A DNA stretch of 64,000 bases from Atherinomorus stipes (Eukaryota > Chordata > Actinopteri > Atheriniformes > Atherinidae): assembly GCA_023101725.1 (NCBI GenBank), contig JALJCO010007119.1, positions 620,001 to 684,000 on the forward strand, given 5' to 3'. This document shows positions 26,501 to 51,700 of this stretch, piece after piece. The translations under genes and the position numbers were made by a program. A model generated the notes under the pieces. It had not been told where the DNA came from. It made no database searches and saw only the letters and a program-made list of their open reading frames with translations. How positions within the stretch are numbered: the first letter of the stretch is position 1; every line of letters starts with the position of its first letter.

Positions 26501-26969
26501 GCTAAAAGTTCTGTTGTGTGTCTTAAAACTCCCACATTCTTTTACGTCACATCGACTTTTATATTCTAAACTGTGCAGCAAACATGGACCATGAACTGTC
26601 AACTAATGGCAAACATTCAGGAACACGTTTTTTAGAAAAAATGCCTGTTTCTCTCAGAATTGTGACAATAAAATGACCCATTGAAATGAGAGGAGATGAA
26701 GTACCTGCACCTCCCTGCAGTCTGGACAGTCGCTCCCCAGCTGCACACAAGGACACGTGTTCTGCAAGTAAACACACACATAACAGACAAAATGATCATC
26801 AACAGTAAATACAATAAATTTTACACAGTCTTATAAGACATGTTGTCCTGAAGTAAATGAGTGACCTAAATGAATTTAAAAAGCCCGGTCGACCCTTTAA
26901 ACCTGTTCTGCCGCCAGTGTTTGATTTTACTTCCTGTAACATTACCTGCAGGGTGAACTGTTTATTCAT
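23555..26969 (-). CDS. TCF/LEF-like HMG-box protein, eight-exon model
   Basis: Probably a sequence-specific DNA-binding nuclear protein. Exons, minus strand, 5' to 3': 26969-26946, 26761-26705, 25811-25695, 25312-25245, 25141-25067, 24911-24755, 24668-24561, 24473-24419, then GI and TGA from 23562 (or the exon at 19330). Phases agree across all joins; about 222 residues. In order: a cysteine-rich start (NTCPCVQLGSDCPDC), a proline stretch (DNWPPPPPPAVLG), CVCCSRKRKRDDDDG, then one HMG box from YVKKPPNAFMFFLKEQRP through ILGRRW to HWSSKDNY, then a basic tail GQKWKRTC. KKPPNAF, SAAVNVILGRRW and the WSxxDNYG ending are TCF/LEF-type rather than SOX or HMGB. Beta-catenin-binding N-terminus and C-clamp are missing. 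The start exon is the weakest part of the model. No paralogue name can be given. Confidence 0.72.
24419..24473 (-). CDS. HMG-box gene exon 8: basic tail
   Basis: Encodes GQKWKRTCQRSPAPSSSG plus one base. The acceptor TGTTATAG directly follows the DNY of the previous exon, where TCF/LEF genes continue with a GKKKKRKR tail; here the tail is less basic. Donor GTAAGA. Confidence 0.7.
24561..24668 (-). CDS. HMG-box gene exon 7: second half of HMG box
   Basis: Encodes WRSMSAEQQARFFLEADAAR and on to HWSSKDNY, 36 codons, helix 2-3 of the box. Acceptor GGTCCACAG, donor GTATGT. The splice between ILGRR and W is where I recall TCF/LEF genes being split. Confidence 0.85.
24755..24911 (-). CDS. HMG-box gene exon 6: first half of HMG box
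   Basis: Encodes KRKRDDDDGADRPYVKKPPN and on to VNVILGRR. Contains an NLS-like KRKR followed by an acidic run, then helix 1 of the box with PPNAFMFF. Acceptor GGCTGCAG, donor GTAAGT. Confidence 0.88.
25067..25141 (-). CDS. HMG-box gene exon 5
   Basis: Encodes KPVPVARPPAAARPAPAAQC and on to VCCS, proline/alanine-rich and ending in a cysteine cluster just before KRKR. Acceptor TTTTTGCAG, donor GTAAGT; 75 bp, phase-compatible on both sides. Confidence 0.7.
25245..25312 (-). CDS. HMG-box gene exon 4
   Basis: Encodes VNCTPIPQFPDGQVLWLFPA and GI. Acceptor GTCCACAG, donor GTAAGT, 68 bp, ends in phase 2. Confidence 0.68.
25485..25612. repeat. Inverted pair of SINE-like fragments inside an HMG-gene intron
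   Basis: GCAGGTGAGAGGCAGACACA at about 25494 and ACCTGCCTCTCACTTGCTAG at about 25595 are imperfect reverse complements around a short loop. Both match the 3' part of the teleost SINE-like repeat (the GGACTGGTCACCAG block). A hairpin could form in the pre-mRNA. Confidence 0.6.
25695..25811 (-). CDS. HMG-box gene exon 3: proline-rich
   Basis: Encodes EILAGCPQSDNWPPPPPPAV and on to QPAQLTSQ, 39 codons, phase 0 at both ends. Acceptor GTGTTACAG, donor GTAGGT. Confidence 0.68.
25812..26704 (-). other. Intron 2 of the HMG-box gene
   Basis: 893 bp on the gene's strand, without further phase-compatible exons. It carries the plus-strand coding remnant at 26324. Confidence 0.55.
26324..26482 (+). pseudogene. 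Short basic coding remnant (MSNLVKKRKET...)
   Basis: A 52-codon plus-strand frame, too short for ordinary ORF listing: MSNLVKKRKETLPEEERKRK then RDRDRTRVKIRLSFTGWSES. The TRVxIxxxFxxW pattern resembles the basic N-terminal segment of a family of uncharacterised, possibly transposon-derived fish proteins (from memory). A donor-like ACAG|GTATGA at 26450 would make it a first exon. No partner exon seen. Confidence 0.3.
26705..26761 (-). CDS. HMG-box gene exon 2: cysteine-rich
   Basis: Encodes NTCPCVQLGSDCPDCREVQ: four cysteines as CPC and CPDC. 19 codons, phase 0; acceptor TTACTTGCAG, donor GTACTT. Confidence 0.6.
26946..26969 (-). CDS. HMG-box gene exon 1 (tentative start)
   Basis: ATG and seven codons (MNKQFTLQ) ending at a good donor CTGCAG|GTAATG in phase 0, directly compatible with exon 2. 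Chosen as the nearest upstream ATG joined to a donor; another first exon further upstream is possible. Confidence 0.4.
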
Positions 26970-27245
26970 TTATTGCATACTTTTCATTCAATAGTTATTT
27001 TATTTTATAGCCTACTTACACAACTTATAGCCCCTCACAGAATAAAGAAAAGACACCTTAAAGAACATCATCCATATATCCAAATTTCAGCTTTGTTATG
27101 TGCAAAAATTGAGAAAAACTATTTCTTTTAGATATATCTATACATTTTCTTTAACACTTAGAGATAAAATCTGAGATTTGTACATAAATCAGTTTTTAAT
27201 AATCAAACAAAATACGTATGTGATTGCAACAAGTTTAATATTTCC

Positions 27246-27262
27246 CCACCAGTAGGTGGCGC
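27246..27262 (+). promoter_or_regulatory. CTCF-like motif
   Basis: CCACCAGTAGGTGGCGC fits the CTCF core consensus closely. It lies 0.3 kb upstream of the HMG-box gene start and 6 kb upstream of adk. Binding is inferred. Confidence 0.45.
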
Positions 27263-27681
27263 ACTAACACTAAAGAACCGGCTAACCATTAATTTGCATA
27301 AGCAAATTTTTTAATTAACGTTGACTTAACTTATTTAACACCCCCACGAAAAGTGGAAATCTCCTGAGCCCCTTTGCTGCCTTCACCCTCACCCTGCTTA
27401 ATTTTTTGTCCGCTTGAATTTGAGAAATGTAAGGCAAGTATGCTATTTCTACACACAGCAACCGAGCTAGCAACTCCATGGATAATGCTAACGGCAAAGA
27501 GCCCGACGTTAACGACGATGAAGTTAGCTTCCAGTTATCATTTTTGTAAAGGGCGATTCCACTGAATTTATGGGAACCTTGATTAAAATAAATAAAATCT
27601 CCAATACTTAAACTCTTCAAATCTGGTCTGAAATGTCTTCATAGTTTGTTGAATCTTTTAAATACCATTCCTGATTTGTTG

Positions 27682-27696
27682 TTGTATGTATGTATG

Positions 27697-27755
<59 letters not shown>

Positions 27756-27799
27756 ACATATATATGTATGTGTGTATGTATGTATATGTAGGTGTGTTT

Positions 27800-27844
<45 letters not shown>

Positions 27845-27845
27845 A
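27682..27845. repeat. (TGTA)n/(TA)n microsatellite
   Basis: TGTATGTATGTA followed by two long TA runs separated by a GTATGTGTGTATG-type spacer. Generates false open frames of tyrosine and isoleucine on both strands. Confidence 0.95.
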
Positions 27846-28127
27846 CATTTCTTTTTAGTGTGTTATTTTATATGCATTTCTTAGCTTTTATAGGAACGTT
27901 TGTCTGTTTGCTTTTTTTATGGACATGAGTCTGATAATAAACTGAACTGAACTGAACTGAAACTTTTATTCTATTTGTGAAAATGCAAATTATGCCAATT
28001 TTGTTACCTTTTTAAAATTTTTATTAAGCATCTAGACCAAATTAAATCAGGTCCTTATTTCAAACTACAATAAATCTATTAAATAAGACTCTTAAAATCT
28101 TGACTGAAATATTCTACACAATATGTA

Positions 28128-30750
28128 GATTAATGAAAAACGCCTATGCACCGAAGTGACTTTTTCTTCAAATGTACAAAAACTCAGATATAAACAGTCC
28201 AAAATGCAAATGTTTGGTTTTCAAATCCACATTTTCCCATCTAAATGACTTAAAACCAGACTTGTATTAGTCAATTTACTATTTAACCTCATTCGTGGTT
28301 GTTAAAGGTCATCTGCCACTTTTAAATAAATGATTTAAGAAATCAAAACAATTAATTTTTCTGAAAAAATGATATTCACAGAAGATCAAGAGGGTGCAGA
28401 AAAAATAATAATTTTACTTTAAAGAAATTATAGCATATCAGTGATTGTTTTATTAATTTTAACTAGTCAAAAACAAAGAAATATTTACATCTGTTTACCA
28501 TGCTAACATCTACACTGCACTATCAGGAAAAGTGTCTTACTTGTATTACAAAAGATTAAGCATGTAAGAGTTAAGGAAATGTTCATTTATGCCCATCTTA
28601 AGATTTGCATAAATCCCAATTGATAGCTGTCTTACTTTCCTACTGGATATACAAGTTAAACATTTGATAATGCTATTTAGTGGTTAGCTTGTTTGGAAAC
28701 ATTGCCAATGCTGATAGAGAAAGTGAGTGTGAGCTCAACACCTACAAATATCACCTTTAAAAGTCTCAACTTATGAACTACATAACTGAAATAAGCTCAT
28801 AGCTTACATTTTCCATATTAGATGTTGTTTTTCCTCTGAACTTTACTCTCGCTTGCTTGACTGACTCAAGAAACAGACAACTAGTCTTCAGAGAACTTGT
28901 TGAAAAGAGATTGGAATTTTCAGGAAACTTGTTTATCTGTGAAAATTCTATTTGTTTTTAAAAAAATGATGCACCTGTATAAAACCATAGCAACCATAGA
29001 ATCCAGGGGCCTATTGCACAAAACTAGCATAATGGATTAAGCTAGGATATGTTAGTTATCCTGGATGAACTTATCTTTGATCCGGTTACACAAAAGTGGG
29101 ACAGTGGGATATGTTATCGTATGTTACCATGGAGATTTATTCCATACCAATCCAGACAGGACAATTCAGACCAATCCAAAATTCAGACTCCACACCCAGA
29201 TCTAATCTAATCCCTATGAGTTGCTACATATGGAAACTAATATTTATTGCACTGTCTGATACTCATTATCACATTCATCTTGACCCATTGTCTTTAACAC
29301 TTGAGATCATAAATTGCAATAATTTTAGATCAACCATTTTAGATGATTTTGCTATTATAAGATAAATTCTACTTTTCCATACACTGCATATAAAATATGT
29401 AAATACACAAAAATGATGTTCAGGTCCAGACTTTAGACAACAATTCATTATAACGCCTATGCAACTGTTTGATCACTTATAAGCAGTTTTTTTTCTTCAA
29501 ATGTACAAAAACTCAAATATAAACATCCCAAAATCCAAAAGTTTGGTTTTCAAATGCACATTTTCCTCTCTAAATGACTTAAACCAGACTTGTCAGTTTA
29601 CTATGTTACCTTATTAGTGGATATTAAAGGTCATAGCTGCCACTTTAAAAAATAAAATAAAACAATTAAAAAAACAAAACAAAACATTCACGGAACATCA
29701 TGAGGGGATCAGAAAAATAATAATTTTGCTCAGAAAATTATAGCATATACATAATTGTTTTATTAATTTTAGCTTGTCCAAAATAAAGAATTATTTACAT
29801 CAGTTTACCATGTTTACATCTACACTGCGCTATTAGCAGAAAAAGTGTCTTACTTGTATTACAAAAGATTAAGCATGTAAGAGTTAAGGAATTGTTTATT
29901 TATGCTCATCTTAAGATGAATATGCACAGATGTGTACAAATCCCAGTTAATAGCTGTCATACACCATACTGTTATGCTGGACATACAAGTTAAACATTTG
30001 ATAATGCTATTTAGTGGTTAGCTTGTTTGGAAACATTGCCAATGCTGATAGAGAAAGTGAGTGTGAGCTCAACACCTACAAATATCACCTTTAAAAGTCT
30101 CAAATTATGAACTACATAACTGAAATAAGCTCATAGCTTACATTTTCCATTTTAGATGTTGTTTTTCCTCTGAACTTTACTCTCGCTTGCTTGACTGACT
30201 CAAGAAACAGACAACTAGTCTTCAGAGAACTTGTTGAAAAGAGATTGGAATTTTCAGGAAACTTGTTTATCTGTAAAAATTCTATTTTTTTTTTTTTTTA
30301 AATGATGCACCTGTAGAAAACCATAGAAACCATGGAATCCAGGGGCCTATTGCACAAAACGGATTAAGCTAGGATATGTTAGTTATCCAGGATCAACTTA
30401 TCTGTGATCCGGTTACACAAAAGTGGGACAGTGGGATTTGTTATGATATGTTACCATGGAGATTTATTCTGTGGAGCTAGCCTGCTCCAGACCAATCCAG
30501 AGCAACCAAAAAATCCAGACCCCAGACCAATCAAGGTTTAATATAATTCCTTATCAGTCAGTTACTACAAATGGAAGCCAATATTTGCTTGACTCCACTG
30601 TCTGATACACATCACATTTATTTTGACCCACGGTCTTTAACACTTTTGATCACAAATCACAATAATTTTAGATCAACCATTTTAGATGATTTTGCTATTT
30701 TTTTTACTTTAACTTGCATGAAAGATATGTAAATACACGAAAATGATGTT
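28128..30750. repeat. 1.3-kb tandem duplication
   Basis: Two adjacent copies, about 28128-29428 and 29447-30750, offset by about 1312 bp. Long stretches such as AGCATGTAAGAGTTAAGG and CTCGCTTGCTTGACTGACTC recur at the same relative positions; divergence is uneven, low in the middle and higher at the ends. Both include the CCTATTGCACAAAA block of a teleost dispersed repeat. No coding potential. Confidence 0.88.
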
Positions 30751-31055
30751 ATTTTATTAAGAAAATTTATGCTGAAAGCAGGTGAGGCCTTCAAGTTTGC
30801 ATCTGAATTCATTTTAGATTTACTAAACTTTTCATTGAGATTGGAAGCACAGGATACAAGCTTTTCTGACACTATTTGGCTGATAGCACAGTTTATTTTG
30901 TAAATGCCACACTAATTATTGTGCACAATAATTTTTGTGATGCATGAATTGCACACTTTAAGGTTGTCAAGGGAAAGAGCCGAACTTTGAGATGAGACTG
31001 TGTCTGCAGCCGGCGAAACCTTCATGCACCTTGCAAGATAAACATAGTTTGCAAC

Positions 31056-31373
31056 TAGGCCTGAAACAATTAATCGAATTATTCAAATTAATCAATTAGA
31101 AAAAATAATCAATTAATATTTTAGTAATCGATGCTTCGTTTAACTTTTAAAGTCTTGCTTCACTCATTGCTTCCAGTGTGTACAGTATAAACTGCTTCCG
31201 GTCTGTATAAACCAACTATTTTTGGACACTCCCTACCAGTGGGTGGCAGTAATGCACCTACTTGTTGCATGTCAACCACATCTTTAAAAACATAGAAAGA
31301 ACTTATCCGATTAATTGATCGATTACAGGGGTAGATTGATCGACTATTAAAGTAATTGCTAGCTGCAGCTGTA
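31056..31373. mobile_element. hAT-like MITE, 318 bp, with empty site in window
   Basis: Starts TAGGCCTGAAACAATTAATC and ends TTGCTAGCTGCAGCTGTA, flanked by the perfect 8-bp duplication TTTGCAAC (31048-31055 and 31374-31381). The unoccupied TTTGCAAC is present once at 17032-17039 in the original vcl flank. Confidence 0.92.
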
Positions 31374-32036
31374 TTTGCAACTGATACAAAACATGTGCAA
31401 ATGAAATCTGTATCATTTGGAGGAGTTGGTGTGTTAATTTGTGCAAAACAGCAGAAATTTTCCTTAAAGTCTACTTGATTCATGTCTTTTACTAACGGTG
31501 AAATGATGCTCTCTGCAAACTTTGAGGGTTTTTTTCTCCTAAATTTATGCAACTTGTATGGATTTAAATGGTTCTAAACATGTTTGCTTTAGCATTGTCC
31601 AAAATTTTGTAGTAAAGCATTTTGTAGCATTTGGAGCCATGTTTCTTGTATATTTTCACATATACCAACGCATGTATTGAGATGGTTTATCTGACCTTTT
31701 TCCACACTGTCAAATAAACTTATCCCAGAACTGTTTACAGTAGATTTTGTGGAGCCCAAGATAACAACCACTTTTCTACCTATCCTCATGTTTGTCTTGT
31801 TTTACCTACAGAGATTAAAATGTAATCTAATTAATTAAGCAATTTGTGCTACATTGTCTTGGTACACACAGTACCCAATGTGTCCAGTCTGGAAATGGCT
31901 GTAAAAGAACAATCAGTGTGATTATTGCATAAGAGACATGGCAGTAAATCCAGAAGGCACATGTTTAGTATGGGTTGCATAAAAGGGCACAGATAAAAAG
32001 AGAAAATCGTTTCAAGACAAGTTTAGGTTTAGTTTA

Positions 32037-32628
32037 GGGATGCACGATATAATCGGCCCCCTATTAGTATCGGCCTATATCGGACATCAGCCAACCCACA
32101 TATACTGTATCTAACCAATCAGCCCACTGTTTCTAAAGTCTAAAAAACCCCCAAACTACTTTTTTTTCTTCTTTAGAAACTTCTTTTTCAGACTTTAAAA
32201 CTTCTTAAGACTAGAGGTGGGGAAAAATATTGATACACTGAAATTTTCGTGATATTTTTATATGCTGATATCAAAGTGACATTTAAAAATGCGGTATCCA
32301 TCTATTTTACTAATGAAATCTTTGTAATTTCATGAGATTTTTTTTTTTAACAGAATGATGAAATCTCGCAAGATTTTGTAAGTAAAATAGATCAATGCTG
32401 CGTTTTTAAATATCAATTTGATATCGGCATATGAAAATACTGCGATATTTCAGAGTATCGATACTTTTTCCCATCCCTATTTTTTAAAATGTCATAAGCA
32501 AATAGCAAAACTGCTATTTGCAATGACTGCTTATTTTTTCAGCATTAATATCGGTATCGATATCGGCCATGAGTTTTAAAATATCGGCAAATCGGATATC
32601 GGCCAAAATTCCAATATCGTGCATCCCT
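32037..32628. mobile_element. hAT-like MITE, 592 bp, with empty site in window
   Basis: Inverted ends GGGATGCACGATAT and ATATCGTGCATCCC, flanked by TTAGTTTA (32029-32036 and 32629-32636). The single target TTAGTTTA is intact at 17653-17660 in the original copy. The interior contains a second element at 32212. Confidence 0.9.
32212..32479. mobile_element. Second MITE nested in the 32037 element
   Basis: Ends AGGTGGGGAAAAATATTGAT and the reverse complement of GATGGGAAAAAGTATCGATA are inverted repeats; the interior is a large palindrome around CTCGCAAGATTTTG. No clean target duplication was found, so boundaries are approximate. Confidence 0.6.
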
Positions 32629-33392
32629 TTAGTTTATGTGAATAAGTACAATTTTCATTTGAAGTCAGCATTTTTTAAAGTTATAGTTATGAAGCCAGTC
32701 AACCTTTTAAGGTACAGTAAATGCCATTTTTGCCAAGGATTCATACACAATACACTTAATTTAAGGGGCAATTCTACCAAATTACATTTTTAAAATGTCC
32801 TGACATCTTTTGCCATCAGACTGTTTTGGTTGTATGTTAGACTTGTTCATTTGTAGTGCTGAAAGTAGGCTAATCTATTAATATTCAACTATTTTGCCTT
32901 AAACTGACCATTTAAACTCATAAACACATTAATTGTCCCTGAGGACCTCTATGACGCATTGTCAACTGTGATATATTGTAACCTACAAGGAAACGTGCAT
33001 GCTGAGTAGATATGTTTATAAGATGTTTCTTTATGTTTGCATGTCCATATCTACAATGTCTCATCTGTTTGAACTGGGCTACCTGGGAAGTGGAACTTCG
33101 TGTAACTAAAGCTAGGGAAAACGGTGGGAAAAATCCGCCATAACGAAGACATTTCTCATCCATATAGAAGCATATTGCACACTGGCTCAGCCAGGTCAAA
33201 GTATGAAGCTACCACGGTTCCTTGCACAAACATAATCGCTAATTTTTTCTTTAGGTTGCAGGCAGTTAACCAATCTCTTTTTCATCATTAGAAGGAGCGA
33301 AAGCTGCTGCTTCTTGCTACTCTTCCCTGTCAGAGGACAGAGGCTTTAAAGACTCCGCCGTATCAACAGAGACGTTGCAGATTTCAAGGAAA

Positions 33393-48736
<15,344 letters not shown>

Positions 48737-51700
48737 GTTAGTCTTTTGTTGCTCTTTGCAGTGTGTGAATATGTTTAGAATATACCATAGTATACTTAGA
48801 TTTGTCAGTCTGGCAGCCCTGGGAATACAAGAACATAACTGCACAGTGCATTGACACAGTCTAGTTTTAGCTGCTGTGAATTCATCAGACCTGCCATGGA
48901 AAGAGAAAGGCGGGGAGGATTAATAATATTTACAGTGTTATCTTGTTGGCCTAATTTCCTGAGACATATCAAGCATCAATTAGGGAGAATTACAAGTAGA
49001 TGCAATTAACATGTCACAACAAATTATATCAAACAAATGCTGATCTTCTCCCTGGCTGTTAGACACATCCGAGCATCTAAAAGAAATTGGTGATTGTCCA
49101 AATTTGAAATGACAATCTGAACTCCAAAAGATTATTTAATGAATCACTTTTTTTTTTTTTTTTTAAGTGACTGCAGCATGCCTGAATTTGACATGCGGTG
49201 ATTAGTTGCTGATAAGGCTTCAGTCTGCTTGCACTAAACAAAGAAAAGCCATCCAGCTGAAAAATAATTCTCTTCCAAGGGGGAGAAATGAGTGCAGAAG
49301 CTAATTGAGAGGCTGATGTCGGAAAGCAGAGTCTTTCTTGAATGTGGGTTTTTGTTTTTATGTCAGTGCAGTGTGCAGATTGCATGTATGCCCATGTGCT
49401 TGTGTGTGTTTGTGTGTATTTAGCAAAAGATAGATACAGAGCGAGGGAAAAGAAAGCAGGCAGCCCCTCAGGCTGCCACCATCTCTGTGCTTTGGAGACA
49501 GTAAACATCCTTTAAAACAGAGACGTGGAGCTGTGCACCTCCGTACAAACACTCTTTAATTATCAAGATCACAAGCGTTTGCATAAAACCGAGTCACTCA
49601 CAGACATTAACTGTCAACTCGCTTTTACTCTCTGGGCAACAATTGCTCCTTTTTTAAATTAGTCTATGTGCTTTAAACAATGCTGAGCTCACTTTTCTCC
49701 CCGAGTGAATTACAAGTTTAAAAATGTAACAGCTAAATTTTCAACTGGAGACCATTTCCTGCACCTGTCACAACTCAAGCTGCAGCTAGAAAAGCAAGTA
49801 TTCAGTTTGGTTCTTCCTCAGTTAAGACATAGGCATTGACAATCACTTTTCATGTTTAATTTAAGAGGACGCTGTGGGAATTGCCCCAAGCTGCAAATCA
49901 GCTCCCACGTGAAATCAGATGGAGAAAGAGTTTTAATGCCGGCCCTAACTCGAGGAGAAGCCGTCATGGCCTCTGTGCCCTGCGAGAAACGTTTAGTCAA
50001 CTAAATTGGCCTCTTAATGGCATAGCAGGCCCTAGCCAAACGTTATTCTAATGTGTTTACTTGGATATTTACCCCCTTCTGAGGAAAGATGTAGGGTTGA
50101 TTCTGAAATGCTTCAGATAACAAGAGTGTTTTCGTCCCACACCCTTAAGTCTAAAGAAACAGTTTCCGTCAATATATGCCTTAAAGCGCAGACTTTTCCA
50201 CATTTCACTTTCAGTTGATGGTGTTCTTTTATGAAAAATGTATAATGCATAACCAGCTCCCAGATTATCACATTGTAGCACCTGCAATATGTGAAACTTC
50301 AAACCCTGTTGTATTGTGGAAGCTGAACCTTCAAACACGAATGATATGCGCTGCAGCCCTGAATCCACATCAAAGGGGCCCAGTGACTAAATGAGATGCT
50401 CGATCCAGGGCAGGTTTGCTCAGTAGCACCATCGCCGCTGGAGGAGGGAGAGGAGTGTTCAGAGGCTTTGCACAGGAATCGCTACACATGCTGGGAAAAA
50501 CCCAGGGTGTGGGAGGATCAATGTCTTCGCCGGTAGAACTTGTACTTCCCTCCAAAAACCCAGCCGCCTCATCTGAGGCTGTAATAGGTTAAATACTGCC
50601 TCTTCATCCAAGTTCAGATTTCTGTACTATCAAGGAAAACGTAAACCTCAGCTTTAGGAAGATGCAGAATCAATGGTAATTGGATTTAGTCAAATGAGAA
50701 TTGACCAAGACGAAGCTTAGATGGATAAGTGTTGTTTCCCTCTAAACACTGTCTCTGCCCTAGTCTTTGATTTTTGGCAGTGTTTGCTATTCATCAGTGG
50801 CTTACAGTCGATTTGTTATCTTTGCTTTTTCAATTCTAGTGTCATGATTTATATTCAAATCAGACATTGTGACAAACTAGAGTTCTCAAAATAGATAAAT
50901 TAACACATTTGTGCTTCTACAGCTGTGTGCAAGTACTCCTGAATAAGCCTTAGATCTTGTTTGGATCAAGTCAGTGAACTTGCAAGCATGTATGCAGAGC
51001 TTTCTGGCTCTGATTCTTTAGAAAAAAAAAGTGTTATGATAGAAGCAGGTTGGAGGTTGTTGCCTTTGCCCAGACTCTAACAAACACCATGCCCTGAAGG
51101 GGCACCCAACATAAAGGCTTACTTACTGGATGTTGCAGGGCTGTAAGGTAACAAAAACCAGCCCAGTGTTGCCTGCTCACATACAGCCTCACACATCAAA
51201 GGGGCTTTGGCTCAGATAGGGCACGGCGGGAAACAACAATCATCTTTTTTTTTTTTCTTCATCTTTCAGTTATTTGCAAAGTCGAAGGGGGAAAAAAATG
51301 TGGCTTTTCAGAGCATGTGATCCAGAATATGGTACTGCCAAGCACTCGTGGTGTTTATCACAGGTGACAGAATTGGTCGGGGGAGTCAGTTGACTGGGGG
51401 GCTGTATCAAGAAGCACAGTCAATTCATTTAGACAGAACATCAAAGTCCTCCAACAGCTCCTGAGGGCCCAGAGATTGAAGTCTGAGCAGAGACAGGCTC
51501 ATAGGGAGTTATTGCTGCTGTGAGGGAAGTAGATCCTACTCAGACTGCCTCGTGTAAACCGTGCGCTCTCATTAGGTTCCCCACAAATCAACACCATTGA
51601 CATATTGTATTTCTGTGCATTGTAAGCAGACTTTGTACTCATTCACCAAACAGACAAATTACTTTGTCTAAGTGCCTTAGCTGTAAATGTGTCACAAAAA

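Larger units (their letters stand above)
26970..28127. other. Intergenic DNA 5' of the HMG-box gene
   Basis: No gene supported. Holds a CTCF-like motif (27246), a complex TA microsatellite (27682-27845) and a short GAACT run near 27940. An open frame of 101 codons on the minus strand at 27315-27620 matches nothing. Confidence 0.5.
30750..32830 (+). repeat. Diverged duplicate of the vcl 3'UTR and its downstream flank
   Basis: Aligns by eye in direct orientation to about 16620-17870: shared landmarks include GGTTGTCAAGGGAAAGAGC, CCTTGCAAGATAAACATAG and ATGGCTGTAAAAG-type sequence. Differences: about 145 bp (16865-17010 of the original) are missing, AATAAA has become AGTAAA (31611), and two MITEs (31056 and 32037) have been inserted. 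No vinculin exon is included. Confidence 0.87.

Noticed and set aside
27315..27620. 101-codon minus-strand frame upstream of the HMG-box gene
   Set aside because: No recognisable similarity and no donor compatible with the HMG gene exons.
27639..27928. Tyrosine/isoleucine-rich frames
   Set aside because: Direct translation of the TA and TGTA microsatellite.
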